23,357 nt of DNA from an uncultured Nitrososphaera sp. (GCF_946478925.1 NZ_CAMLDP010000023.1:1-23357), one strand, 5' to 3'; counted from the first letter of the stretch, positions 6,790-14,586 are shown. The notes: generated by a model from the sequence alone, not told the origin. A program made the numbers and translations.

Positions 6790-8607
6790 TTATTGCTGCG
6801 GCTGCCTTGTGTAGTAATAGTTGCCCGAATCCTTTTGCTCCCTGTCCAGCCTGCCGCCTTCCTTGTTCACTCGGGGCCTGCCGGTGGTCTCGTCGCGCCT
6901 GTAGGTGATGGCAAGCGCCTGCAAAAAGCGGTTCATCCCGTCCTCCTTGCGCATGGGAGCAGTCGCGTGGCCCTCGATGCCCGGCTCGCCCTCGAATATC
7001 ACTAGCGTGTCCGACACGAGGTCTATCAGCTGGAGGTCGTGGTCGATGATTATGGCCGAGCGCCCCTGCGCCCGTACAAAGCGCTGCAGGAATTTTGCGA
7101 CGGCTATCCTATCCTCTGCGTCCAAAAACGCGGACGGCTCGTCGAGCGCGTAAATGTCGGCCTGGCGCAACAGCGATGCGGCGACTGCTACCTTTTGCAG
7201 CTCGCCTCCGCTCAGGTTCTTGACGCTCTTTTCAAGAAGCTTTTTTATGCCAAGTGGGATGATTATCTGCTCCTCCGCCGGCGAGTTTTCAATCGGGCCC
7301 TGGTATGCCGTGTACAGGAGCGAGCGCACGTCGCCCTCATAGTCCTGGTTGAGGTACTGCGGCTTGTAAGATATTTTTGCGCCGACTTCAATCTTGCCAG
7401 AGTCTGGCTTGTCGACTCCGGCCAGCATACGCATGAACGTGGTCTTGCCAAGCGCGTTTGCACCCACCATGCCCACTATCTCGCCCCTGCGGATCTTGCC
7501 CGCTGCTACGTTCAGCTTGAACGAGGGAAACGCCTTTGAAACGTCGGTATAGCTTGCGACTGCCACTTCCTCTATCACGTCGTCCATCGCCGTGGCGACA
7601 TCAAAGCGGAACGCCTTTTCTCTGAATCGCACGTTTTCCGCTGGCAAGTAGCCTTCGAGAAAGTTGTTGATGCCCACCTTGGTGCTCTGCAGAGCCGAGA
7701 CGATGCCGTACGCGCCCGGCTCGCCGTATATTATGTGGACGTAATCGGACAAATAGTCAAGGAGCGTCATGTCGTGCTCTACAACCATCACGCTCTTGCC
7801 CTGCTCTGCAAGGCCCTTCATCACCTTTGCGACTGCGAGGCGCTGGTACACGTCGTTGTACGAAGACGGCTCGTCGAAAAAGTAATAGTCGGCGTCCTTT
7901 GCTGCAGCCACCGCAACCGCAAGGCGCTGGAGCTCCCCTCCCGAAAGCGTGGCAATGTCGCGCTCTAGCACGTTTTTCAATCCCAGCTCTTCAACCAGGC
8001 TGTCAGAGACCTTGCGCTCGTCGTACTTTTTCAAAAGTTCCTTTGGCGTGCCCTTGAACGCCTTTGGTATCATGTACACGAGCTGCGGCTTTATCGACGC
8101 GCGCAGCTGGCCGTTTGCTATCTTTTCAAAATGGGCTTTTAGCTCGGTGCCCTGGAAATATTTCAACACTTCGTCCCACGCCGGCTCGCCCTCGAATTTG
8201 CCCAGGTTTGGCTTCATGTTGCCGGAAAGGACGTTTACTATCGTGGACTTGCCCATGCCGTTTCTGCCCACGAGGCCGACCACTGCGCCCTTTTTGGGCG
8301 TCGGCAGGCGGTAAAATCGGAACGAGTTGACGCCGTACTGGTGGATTTTGTCCTCGGACAGCTCTTTTGCAAGGTTGACGATGACAATAGCGTCAAAGGG
8401 GCACTTCTTTATGCAGATGCCGCATCCAGTGCACAGCTCCTCGGAAATCAGCGCTTTTCCGTCCTCCTCGCGCTGTATTATGCACTGGCCTCCCGTCTTG
8501 TTCACGGGACAATACACTATGCACTCTAGGCCGCACTTTCTAGGCTGGCAGAGCTCATAGTCCATTACCGCTACGCGGTGGGTCGATGACGGGTCGTCGC
8601 TTCCCAT
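6790..8607 (-). CDS. ABCE1/Rli1, ribosome recycling ATPase
   Basis: 605 residues. Splits terminated 70S-type ribosomes into subunits together with aRF1/Pelota; essential in archaea and eukaryotes. The N-terminal iron-sulfur domain has two 4Fe-4S sets, Cys20/25/29/33 and Cys59/62/65/69. NBD1 has Walker A GRNGMGKST (about 114-122), signature LSGGELQ and Walker B YYFFDEPSS. NBD2 has Walker A GANALGKTT, signature LSGGELQK and Walker B IYALDEPSAFLD. A hinge lies between them. The C-terminus carries a hydrophilic tail rich in Arg, Gly and Tyr (ending YYYTRQPQQ). The ATG start at 8605-8607 has a TATA box about 30 nt upstream. Trm5 follows after 1 nt. Confidence 0.97.
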   Translation of the reverse strand: MGSDDPSSTHRVAVMDYELCQPRKCGLECIVYCPVNKTGGQCIIQREEDGKALISEELCTGCGICIKKCPFDAIVIVNLAKELSEDKIHQYGVNSFRFYRLPTPKKGAVVGLVGRNGMGKSTIVNVLSGNMKPNLGKFEGEPAWDEVLKYFQGTELKAHFEKIANGQLRASIKPQLVYMIPKAFKGTPKELLKKYDERKVSDSLVEELGLKNVLERDIATLSGGELQRLAVAVAAAKDADYYFFDEPSSYNDVYQRLAVAKVMKGLAEQGKSVMVVEHDMTLLDYLSDYVHIIYGEPGAYGIVSALQSTKVGINNFLEGYLPAENVRFREKAFRFDVATAMDDVIEEVAVASYTDVSKAFPSFKLNVAAGKIRRGEIVGMVGANALGKTTFMRMLAGVDKPDSGKIEVGAKISYKPQYLNQDYEGDVRSLLYTAYQGPIENSPAEEQIIIPLGIKKLLEKSVKNLSGGELQKVAVAASLLRQADIYALDEPSAFLDAEDRIAVAKFLQRFVRAQGRSAIIIDHDLQLIDLVSDTLVIFEGEPGIEGHATAPMRKEDGMNRFLQALAITYRRDETTGRPRVNKEGGRLDREQKDSGNYYYTRQPQQ

Positions 8608-8631
8608 GCAAGCTCTTTGCGGCGCAAATGC

Positions 8632-8641
8632 GTTATATAGG
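8632..8641 (-). promoter_or_regulatory. TATA box of the ABCE1-trm5 operon
   Basis: The minus strand reads CTATATAACG, a strong archaeal TATA match, centred about 29 nt upstream of the ABCE1 ATG and predicting a very short 5' leader. A perfect 12-bp palindrome (AGCAGTACTGCT, 8694-8705) lies about 55 nt further upstream; its role is unknown. Confidence 0.6.
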
Positions 8642-8712
8642 TAGTGTTTTTTGTTTGCGCGCCGGAGAGAGTCCTGCCGGCAAGGCGGCCAGCAGCAGTA
8701 CTGCTCATCTCA

Positions 8713-9090
8713 TTATTTTTGCATCTGTTGGAGGAAGGGCCGCGGGTCGAAAACCACCCTGAGCGAACTTAATTTCCCATCGTCGCCCACGCGATACCAG
8801 CCGCACACGAAAACGGCCGCAGGCGGGTTGCCACCGACATTCAGGTCGTAGAGGAGGCAGACGTCGTTGCCGTCCGCAAAGACCTTTTTTATGTCGAACT
8901 TTGGCAGGCGCAGGCGTTCCATGTCCTTAAAGTATGTTTCAGCATTGTCGTACGAAGCAAGCGGTCCCCGAAAAGACATGCTGTCGTTCACAAAGCTCCG
9001 GGCAGATTTGTAATCCTGGTTCCCAAGGGCCTCCACGAACGACATCACGACTTGCTTTGCACTTCTTTTTTCAGGCTCGTTCTTTTGCAT
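8713..9090 (-). CDS. SnoaL/NTF2-like fold protein
   Basis: 125 residues with the NTF2-like pattern: an N-terminal helix (SAKQVVMSFVEALGNQDYKSARSFV), then FRGPLASYDNAETYFKDMERL, then strands FDIKKVFADGNDVCLLYDL, AAVFVCGWYRV and LSSLRVVFDPRPF. The strand ending in VFDPRPF is typical of SnoaL-like domains of environmental proteins. These folds serve as small enzymes or ligand-binding proteins, and the substrate cannot be read here. The ATG start is supported by a TATA-like AGATAAATCC at 9111-9120. It is upstream of ABCE1 on the same strand, but ABCE1 has its own TATA box. Confidence 0.75.
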   Translation of the reverse strand: MQKNEPEKRSAKQVVMSFVEALGNQDYKSARSFVNDSMSFRGPLASYDNAETYFKDMERLRLPKFDIKKVFADGNDVCLLYDLNVGGNPPAAVFVCGWYRVGDDGKLSSLRVVFDPRPFLQQMQK

Positions 9091-9110
9091 GGCATTCCTC
9101 TGACAATATT

Positions 9111-9120
9111 GGATTTATCT
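9111..9120 (-). promoter_or_regulatory. TATA-like promoter element of the SnoaL-like gene
   Basis: AGATAAATCC on the minus strand, about 25 nt upstream of the ATG at 9090. This again predicts a leaderless transcript. Confidence 0.45.
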
Positions 9121-9149
9121 GCGCGTAAGGTCTGACTTTTGATAAAGGG

Positions 9150-9161
9150 AAACTTTTATCC
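9150..9161 (+). promoter_or_regulatory. TATA-like promoter element of the double-wHTH regulator
   Basis: AAACTTTTATCC, centred about 29 nt upstream of the ATG at 9185. Confidence 0.45.
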
Positions 9162-9184
9162 TGTCACCAACGCAAACAGAGCGT

Positions 9185-10090
9185 ATGGACTCGAAGGACT
9201 TTCAGCTGCTCGTGGCGCTGGAGGATAACGCGCGCCGGAGCTACCGGTCGCTTGGCCGGCGAGTCTCGCTCTCTGCTCCTGCGGTTCGAGACAGGCTGGA
9301 GCGCCTGAAGGGCAAAGGAGTCCTCCAGGGGTTCATGCTGTCGATAGACCCGGGCGTGTTTGACCGCGATTATCTCTTGCTGTTCTTTCGCGGCGATTTT
9401 ACGCGAAAAACGGTGCTGGCGGCGCTTGAAGCGCCAGACGTGTCTTGGGTGGCATGGAAACTCGACGGGCGCGTGACTGCCGGGCTGTGGGTGAAAGACG
9501 AGCGAGAGGCTACAGACGCCCTTGCGAACATCCTTGGCGTCCAGCCCTCGGGACGGGCTTTTACTCCGCGCAACAAAAAGCGCGCGCCGGTTTCGGTTAT
9601 CGGCCTGTCCATAATGGACGCCCTTGTCGACGAGCCGAGGCTGCCGTTTGACCAACTTGTCAAGTCCACGGGGCTGAGCCCAAAGACGGTGCGCAAGCAT
9701 CTTGAGACACTCGTAGAGACGAAAACGATTTCCATCGAACCCAGTCTGGGGGCGCTGACGGATTCAGGCGAATTGATATGCCAGCTGCTGGTCGCAGGGA
9801 GGGTCGGCATGAGCGAGGTGCGGAGGATAATGGGCGAGACTGCCCTGACTCACCGCACCCAGGAACCGCCGATGAAGTACATGCTCTGCATGGGAAGTTC
9901 GTTAACTGACGTGACAAGCAAGACTCGCTTGCTGGAGAAGGTCGAGGGAGTAGAGTCAGTCACCATATCCCTGAACCGCGAGGTTCTGGTCTCTACGAGC
10001 CTCAGGCATTCGCTTATCAGGGAGGAAATGCGAAAGATGGAAAACGCCAAGAGCAAGGTTAAATTAACCCCTTCTCGGAAAAGAGAGTAA
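9185..10090 (+). CDS. Transcriptional regulator with two winged helix-turn-helix modules, Lrp/AsnC-like N-terminus
   Basis: 301 residues. The first module (about 1-60) begins MDSKDFQLLVALEDNARRSY and continues RSLGRRVSLSAPAVRDRLERLKGKGVLQGF, the Lrp/AsnC-type HTH. The next about 60 residues look like a small alpha/beta domain. A second wHTH (about 140-185) reads IMDALVDEPRLPFDQLVKSTGLSPKTVRKHLETLVE. The C-terminal part (about 195-280) has alternating strands and helices (LICQLLVAGR, MKYMLCMGSS, VTISLNREVLVST) that could be a ligand-binding domain. A basic tail ends KRE. Single-gene transcription is likely. Its stop codon is immediately followed by the 5S rRNA gene, whose promoter lies inside this ORF's end. 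The regulated genes are unknown. Confidence 0.8.
   Translation: MDSKDFQLLVALEDNARRSYRSLGRRVSLSAPAVRDRLERLKGKGVLQGFMLSIDPGVFDRDYLLLFFRGDFTRKTVLAALEAPDVSWVAWKLDGRVTAGLWVKDEREATDALANILGVQPSGRAFTPRNKKRAPVSVIGLSIMDALVDEPRLPFDQLVKSTGLSPKTVRKHLETLVETKTISIEPSLGALTDSGELICQLLVAGRVGMSEVRRIMGETALTHRTQEPPMKYMLCMGSSLTDVTSKTRLLEKVEGVESVTISLNREVLVSTSLRHSLIREEMRKMENAKSKVKLTPSRKRE
10057..10069 (+). promoter_or_regulatory. TATA box of the 5S rRNA gene, inside the upstream ORF
   Basis: GGTTAAATTAACC is a perfect inverted repeat with an A/T core, centred about 28 nt before the first base of the 5S gene. It lies within the last codons of the regulator gene. Confidence 0.55.
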
Positions 10091-10203
10091 GCCGGTCATA
10101 GCGGCAGGGTGCGACCCGGTCCCATTCCGAACCCGGAAGTCAAACCTGCCGTCGCTGCTGTGTTACTGATCTGCGTGAGCGGTCGGGAAGCAGCAGTGCT
10201 GGC
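10091..10203 (+). rRNA. rrf: 5S ribosomal RNA
   Basis: 113 nt. It contains the 5S hallmark loop CCCATTCCGAACCCGGAAGT (10121-10140). The ends pair as helix I (GCCGG at 10091-10095 with CTGGC at 10199-10203, one G-U pair). GCGGCAGGG pairs with CCTGCCGTCGC as helix II. GCTGCTG (10164-10170) faces CAGCAG (10191-10196) in the helix IV/V arm. No 16S or 23S gene is in the window, which fits the unlinked 5S of Thaumarchaeota. The exact ends are set by the helix I pairing; an end one or two bases longer is possible. Confidence 0.93.
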
Positions 10204-10221
10204 ATTTTACTATATTTTACT
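10204..10221 (+). terminator. Probable T-rich terminator of 5S rRNA
   Basis: After the last paired base of 5S the coding strand has two T runs (ATTTTAC, TATTTTAC). Archaeal RNA polymerase commonly stops at such oligo-T runs without a hairpin. The stretch also touches the stop codon (10220-10222) of the convergent gene. Confidence 0.4.
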
Positions 10222-10792
10222 AAACATACTCGTTTTCCCCAAAGTGCACCTGCTTCATCAGCTTGCGCGCGTGCATCGCCGCCCTGTCCATTATCCCAAA
10301 CACGGAGGCAAGGCCGGCGGGGTCCCATACAGAAGTTTCCACGACGCAGCAATAGTTGTGCGCCCGGACGCTTATTCTCTTGCACTCTTCCTTCATGATG
10401 TTTTTCGCAAGCTCGTCTGAAAGCTCGGCGTCCTTTGCGAGCAGATTTGAAAGCACGCCTCCGCTCCAGCCGAGGTTCCTTGGCTTGCCCCGGTGCAGGT
10501 CGAAATAAGGGCTTGCGTCCAGCAGGTTGTGGGCGTTGTCGTCGCTTCCAGACAGCGAGTCGTTTCCGACAAGGCAGTAGACGTTGAAGAACGGCCCCAT
10601 GCGCACAACCTCCTCTATTCCTATAAAATCAATATGGCCGCTTTCCATCGTCACAAAGCCGTCGCGGTTTTGCAGCCACCGCTCAAAATAGGGCCACCTG
10701 TCCGGCCTGATGTCCGACCTGGATCCTGCCCTGCACGCGTAGCCAAGCGCCGCAAGGGCCTCCACAAGGGCGTCGACTGCAAAAATCGGCAT
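10220..10792 (-). CDS. Conserved-looking protein of unknown function
   Basis: 190 residues, ATG start at 10790-10792, only 16 nt after the aminopeptidase stop and so probably co-transcribed with it. I do not recognise the family. The sequence looks like a compact cytosolic alpha/beta protein, with no TM segments or signal peptide. It has an N-terminal helix (VDALVEALAALGYACRAG), a central strand-rich part (MESGHIDFIGIEEV, FFNVYCLVG) and a C-terminal helical part (ELAKNIMKEECKRIS). The NDSLSGSDDNAHNLLDASPYF segment is acidic and Asn-rich and may be a loop. The Cys-Cys pair in HNYCCVVE could be structural. Coding is supported by operon position and normal codon use. Confidence 0.6.
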   Translation of the reverse strand: MPIFAVDALVEALAALGYACRAGSRSDIRPDRWPYFERWLQNRDGFVTMESGHIDFIGIEEVVRMGPFFNVYCLVGNDSLSGSDDNAHNLLDASPYFDLHRGKPRNLGWSGGVLSNLLAKDAELSDELAKNIMKEECKRISVRAHNYCCVVETSVWDPAGLASVFGIMDRAAMHARKLMKQVHFGENEYV

Positions 10793-10808
10793 CTCTCGCT
10801 CTACTCTA

Positions 10809-12350
10809 CTATTGCTGCTGTTGTTGTTGTCCCTGCTGTTGCTGTTGTTGTTGCGGCGACGGCTTTTCCTCCTCTCCGAGCAGCTTTAAAAGAGTCCTTA
10901 TTCCAAAGCCCGTGGCGCCTTTCGGGTTGTAGCTTCTCTCGTAGGTGCCGTCCTGCGTCCACGCGGTTCCGGCGATGTCCATGTGGACCCACGGCACGCC
11001 GTTGATGAAATTAGAGAGAAACGCCGCTGCGGTTATGGCGCCGCCTGACCTGCCGCCGATGTTCTTGATGTCCGCGTACGGGCTTTTTATCTGCTCATGG
11101 AACTCGTCGAACAGGGGCAGGTCCCACATGCGCTCGCCAGCCTTTTCCGCCATCCTGCGCACCCTGTCGGTCAGCTGCTTGTTGTTTCCGACAAGCGCCG
11201 CGACGTTGGAGCCAAGGGCGATTATTGCCGCCCCCGTGAGCGTGGCCATGTCGATTACCGCCTTGGGGCTGTAGGTGGCAATCCCGTACGCCAGCGCGTC
11301 GGCGAGAATAAGGCGCCCCTCGGCGTCCGTGTTGAGCACCTCGACGGTCTTGCCGCTGTACATCCTGATAATGTCGCCGGGCCTGTATGACGTGCTTGAC
11401 GGCATGTTCTCGGCCGACGGCACGATGCCCACCACGTTTACCGCAAGCTTTAGCGATGCCACCGCCCGGAGTATCGCAAGCACGTCGCAGCCGCCGCACT
11501 TGTCAAACTTCATCTCGTCCATCTTGTCGCCTGACTTTAGCGATATGCCGCCGGTGTCAAACGTGACTGCTTTTCCCACCAGCAGGTATGGCTTGGCATC
11601 GCTTGCGGCGCCGTTGTATTCGAGGATTATCAGTTTGGGAGGGTTGTTGCTGCCCTTGCCCACTGCGACTATTCCACCCATGTTCATGTTCTCTAGCTCG
11701 TAGCGGTCGATGACGCGGGCCTTCATGCCATAGTCGGCCGCAAGCGACAGCGCCACCGACGCAAGGTGCGCCGGCGGGCAGTCGTTTGGTGGCAGGTTCC
11801 CGAGGTCGCGGGCAAAGTTGACGGCGTCTGCGACGTGGCTTGCGCGCTCGGCTATCATGGAAAAGCGCGGCGAGTCCGAGTTTATCAGGATGGTGACTTC
11901 TTCGACGCGGCCAGCATCCTTGTCCTGCGCCTTGTACTTGTCAAACGAGTAGAGTGCAAGGGCGATTCCCTCAGTCATGGCCTCCACGAGCCCCTCGTCG
12001 AGGTTTGAGAACTGCAGTATCGAGAACTCTCTTGTTCCGAGGTCTTTTGCCCTGTGGGCCGCCTTGCCGGCGCATATCCTGGCCATCTCGTCGGTGAATT
12101 TTTCACGCTTGCCGAGGCCGAGGAGCAAGACCTTCTTCATGGGCCCCTTGCCTAGCGTGTACGCGACCATGCTGGAGCCAAATGTGCCCCGGAAATCCTT
12201 GTTCTCAAGGGCCTCCTTTATGTACGTCAGTACGAATGGGTCGAGCTCTTTGGACTGAGAGAAATCCTGCTCGCCTTCAAACACGCCGATAACCAATAGA
12301 GAAGTCTGCTTTTGATCAATCTTGGCCTTTTCCACCCTGATCTGGACCAT
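10809..12350 (-). CDS. pepA: Leucyl aminopeptidase, M17 family, with poly-Gln tail
   Basis: 513 residues. A cytosolic hexameric metalloenzyme that removes N-terminal residues from peptides in protein turnover. The metal and catalytic set is complete: Lys260, Asp265, Lys272 (GKAVTFDTGGISLKSG), Asp283, and Asp342/Glu344/Arg346 in the signature NTDAEGRL. The N-terminal third is the less conserved macro-like domain. After the enzyme's natural end (TGFGIRTLLKLLGEEEKPSP) there is a run of seven Gln, a Gly and six Gln, encoded by mixed CAG and CAA codons (10812-10853). ATG start at 12348-12350; TATA-like block about 31 nt upstream. The unknown 190-aa gene follows. Confidence 0.95.
   Translation of the reverse strand: MVQIRVEKAKIDQKQTSLLVIGVFEGEQDFSQSKELDPFVLTYIKEALENKDFRGTFGSSMVAYTLGKGPMKKVLLLGLGKREKFTDEMARICAGKAAHRAKDLGTREFSILQFSNLDEGLVEAMTEGIALALYSFDKYKAQDKDAGRVEEVTILINSDSPRFSMIAERASHVADAVNFARDLGNLPPNDCPPAHLASVALSLAADYGMKARVIDRYELENMNMGGIVAVGKGSNNPPKLIILEYNGAASDAKPYLLVGKAVTFDTGGISLKSGDKMDEMKFDKCGGCDVLAILRAVASLKLAVNVVGIVPSAENMPSSTSYRPGDIIRMYSGKTVEVLNTDAEGRLILADALAYGIATYSPKAVIDMATLTGAAIIALGSNVAALVGNNKQLTDRVRRMAEKAGERMWDLPLFDEFHEQIKSPYADIKNIGGRSGGAITAAAFLSNFINGVPWVHMDIAGTAWTQDGTYERSYNPKGATGFGIRTLLKLLGEEEKPSPQQQQQQQGQQQQQQ
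10812..10853 (-). repeat. Poly-glutamine codon tract
   Basis: Fourteen codons, thirteen of them CAG or CAA, interrupted by one glycine codon just before the stop of the aminopeptidase gene. It is a low-complexity trinucleotide tract. The mix of CAA and CAG speaks against recent pure slippage expansion. Confidence 0.8.
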
Positions 12351-12374
12351 ATGGAATATTGTGTTGCTTTCTTT

Positions 12375-12388
12375 GTTATTTTAATAAT
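12375..12388 (-). promoter_or_regulatory. TATA-like promoter element of pepA
   Basis: ATTATTAAAATAAC on the minus strand, about 31 nt upstream of the pepA ATG. It lies in the 42-nt gap after the upstream thiol-protein gene. Confidence 0.5.
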
Positions 12389-12392
12389 ATGA

Positions 12393-12815
12393 TCATGAGA
12401 GGAAGGAAAAGGTCGCGCCGTGCGACAGCATCTTGGCCAGCCGCTTGAAGATGTTGGTTGGCGTGTAACACGACATAGATGGGGTGCCGTCATACTCGCA
12501 GACTGGCGCAAACATGTCCATGTTCTTTCTGCCTCCCTTGAACCACCCTGCCACTACCTCTTTTGCAAGCGGCGGCAGGCCCGAGCGGGCCCCGTGTGCT
12601 CCTGACCTGTTGACGAGCCAGAACATGCGGGTTGAGTCATAGCTTTTCGGAAATATCATCTCCTTAGCCCTCTTGGCCTCCTCCGAGTGATAGTGGCCCG
12701 CGGTGCGTATCCAGCCCCTTGAGAGGGCGCTTGCAGTCCTGGCGAACTTGGTGCACGAGTAGCACTTGTCGTCGTATATGAGAAGCGGCCTTGCAAACGT
12801 CGATGACAGCGACAA
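12393..12815 (-). CDS. DCC/DUF393-like thiol protein
   Basis: 140 residues from a TTG start at 12813-12815. The N-terminus LLIYDDKCYSCTKFA has the aspartate-rich strand and CxxC motif of DUF393 (DCC family) putative thiol-disulfide oxidoreductases. The following helix and strand (AKEMIFPKSYDSTRMFWLVN) correspond to the family's usual continuation. Two more Cys occur further on (APVCEYDG, SMSCYTP). No signal peptide is visible, so it is probably cytosolic. The TTG start is chosen because a TATA-like block at 12842-12848 lies about 30 nt upstream; the ATG at 12827-12829 is out of frame. The family call is moderate, the redox role is inference. Confidence 0.6.
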   Translation of the reverse strand: MSLSSTFARPLLIYDDKCYSCTKFARTASALSRGWIRTAGHYHSEEAKRAKEMIFPKSYDSTRMFWLVNRSGAHGARSGLPPLAKEVVAGWFKGGRKNMDMFAPVCEYDGTPSMSCYTPTNIFKRLAKMLSHGATFSFLS

Positions 12816-12841
12816 GCTTCAGCGTACATTGCACTGCCGGC

Positions 12842-12848
12842 GTTATAG
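12842..12848 (-). promoter_or_regulatory. TATA-like promoter element of the DCC-like gene
   Basis: The minus strand reads GCTATAAC, about 30 nt upstream of the TTG start at 12815. Short leader. Confidence 0.45.
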
Positions 12849-12872
12849 CCTTAGCGGAGGCATGTGGGGAGC

Positions 12873-12884
12873 TATGTTTTTATT
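12873..12884 (+). promoter_or_regulatory. TATA-like promoter of the pentose phosphate operon
   Basis: TATGTTTTTATT, predicting transcription from about 12905. That is downstream of the first possible GTG (12898), so translation should begin at a later start. Confidence 0.45.
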
Positions 12885-12928
12885 TCCTCAAGAATAGGTG
12901 TCAGCTGCCGCTTGGGCTGTTGCTTGCA

Positions 12929-12934
12929 GGGTGA
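12929..12934 (+). promoter_or_regulatory. Shine-Dalgarno-like site deciding the tktA-rpe start
   Basis: AGGGTGA-type sequence that can pair with the archaeal 16S 3' end. It is 2 nt before ATG 12937, equivalent to about 5 nt from a canonical GGAGG position. It favours ATG 12937 over ATG 12946 and ATG 12958. Confidence 0.4.
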
Positions 12935-12936
12935 CA

Positions 12937-14586
12937 ATGACAATAATGGGATTTGACATGCGCTATCTGGAGCTAAAGAGGAAGATACGCGAGGTCCGAA
13001 TGTGGGCCATTCAGGGAATCGCGGAGGCCGGTTCCGGCCACCCGGGCGCGTCGTTTTCTGCAGCAGAGATAATGAGCACGCTCTACTTCCGCAGGATGAG
13101 GCACGACCCGAAAGACCCGGCGTGGCAAGAGCGCGACTACTTCATCAATTCAAAGGCGCACTCGGCGCCCGGCTATTACTCTACGCTTGCTGTGGCAGGC
13201 TATTTTCCGCCGGAGGAATTAAAGACGCTTCGCAAGCTGGGCGCCCGGCTTCAGGGCCATCCCGTGCGTTACTCTAATCACCAGAAGGACCACAGCGTGC
13301 CCGGCGTAGAGTATTCTGGCGGGTCAGAAGGCATCGGGCTCTCTGTCGGAGTCGGCATCGCGCTTGCAAGCAAGCTGGACGGCAAGAAAAACCGCGTCTA
13401 CGTCATGATAGGCGACGGCGAATCGAATGAGGGCCAGGTGTGGGAAGCCTCGATGGCTGCTGCAAAATTCAAGCTCGACAACCTAGTGGCAGTGCTTGAC
13501 AGAAACCGCATCCAGCAGGACGGCTTTACCGAGGACATCATGCCTCTTGACCCGGCAAAGAACAAGTGGGAGGCGTTCAACTGGCAGGTATTCGAAGTCG
13601 ACGGCCACCGCGTCGAGCAGCTGGTGGACGCGCTCAACAGGGCTTCTCAGGTAAAGGACAAGCCGGTGATGATAGTGGCAAATACGGTGAAGGGAAACGG
13701 CATACGCCACATGGCCAACAACCCGCAGTGGCACGGAAAGGCGCCTTCCAAAAAGCAGACGCCGGTGCTCCTTGAGGAACTTGAAAGTGAGTATTTCATA
13801 GCACCCTCCATAATCGCCGGCGAAAAAGAGAACTATGATGACAAGATACGCAAGGTCGAGCGCGAGGGGGTGGAGATGATACACCTCGACGTGATGGACG
13901 GCAAGTTCGTGCCAAACACCACGTTCTTTGCAGACACGATAAAGCGCCTGCGGCGCGTGACTGCGCTTCCCTTTGACGCGCACCTGATGATAGAAAAGCC
14001 CCTTGAGCACATTGACGAGTACATTGACGCGCGCTGCGACGTCATCACCGTCCACGCAGAGGCGTGCAACGAGGGCGAGTTTGTCCAGATACAGGACAGG
14101 TGCTTGGCGGCAGGCATCAGCCCGGGGATTGCGATAAACCCCAAGACGGACATACCGGATTGGCTGTACCCGCACATTTCAAACGTCGACGTAGTGATTG
14201 TCATGTCTGTCAACCCCGGCTTTGCGGGGCAGAAGTTCATGCCCGAAGTCTTGCCAAAGATGGTCGCAGTCGACAAGAAACTGCGCGAGCACGGCTTCAA
14301 AGGTTACATAGAGGCGGATGGCGGCATCGATTCAACAACATTGCCGCAGGTATACGACGCCGGCGCCCGCATATTCGTGACAGGCAACGCAGTCTACGGC
14401 AACGTCGACGTGCACACGGCGGTGATACAGCTGCGCCACAAGGCGGCAGTCGCGCTAGAGAGGAAACTGCTCGACCACGCGACGCGCCTCGGCATAAGGG
14501 GCGACTGGATGAAGGCGCGTAAACATATATTGATTCCGTACGCTTCTGAACTTGGGATAGAGGCAGAGCTTCATGCTGTTAAGTAG
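12937..14586 (+). CDS. Fused transketolase N-terminal subunit and ribulose-phosphate 3-epimerase
   Basis: 549 residues from ATG 12937. Residues 1 to about 280 are the thiamine diphosphate-binding N-subunit of transketolase: GIAEAGSGHPGASFSAAEI, SKAHSAPGYY, and the TPP/Mg motif GDGESNEG followed by NLVAVLDRNRIQQDG, ending near WHGKAPS. From about residue 287 to 492 a complete ribulose-phosphate 3-epimerase follows: APSIIAG, IHLDVMDGKFVPN (metal ligands His316, Asp318), FDAHLMI (His349), VMSVNPGFAGQKF and IEADGGI (Asp461). A helical tail of about 57 residues follows. The frame is open throughout, with no stop or frameshift at the junction. The last 14 bases overlap the next gene, which encodes the matching transketolase C-subunit. 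Confidence 0.93.
   Translation: MTIMGFDMRYLELKRKIREVRMWAIQGIAEAGSGHPGASFSAAEIMSTLYFRRMRHDPKDPAWQERDYFINSKAHSAPGYYSTLAVAGYFPPEELKTLRKLGARLQGHPVRYSNHQKDHSVPGVEYSGGSEGIGLSVGVGIALASKLDGKKNRVYVMIGDGESNEGQVWEASMAAAKFKLDNLVAVLDRNRIQQDGFTEDIMPLDPAKNKWEAFNWQVFEVDGHRVEQLVDALNRASQVKDKPVMIVANTVKGNGIRHMANNPQWHGKAPSKKQTPVLLEELESEYFIAPSIIAGEKENYDDKIRKVEREGVEMIHLDVMDGKFVPNTTFFADTIKRLRRVTALPFDAHLMIEKPLEHIDEYIDARCDVITVHAEACNEGEFVQIQDRCLAAGISPGIAINPKTDIPDWLYPHISNVDVVIVMSVNPGFAGQKFMPEVLPKMVAVDKKLREHGFKGYIEADGGIDSTTLPQVYDAGARIFVTGNAVYGNVDVHTAVIQLRHKAAVALERKLLDHATRLGIRGDWMKARKHILIPYASELGIEAELHAVK

Noticed and set aside
8694..8705. 12-bp palindrome AGCAGTACTGCT upstream of ABCE1
   Set aside because: Perfect but single, far from the TATA box and in a GC-skewed gap; too little to claim an operator.
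13483..14175. 230-residue open frame on the minus strand opposite the tktA-rpe fusion
   Set aside because: It lies fully inside a gene with clear motifs, has an atypical Arg/His/Val-rich composition and no promoter or neighbours. It is a shadow of a GC-rich gene.
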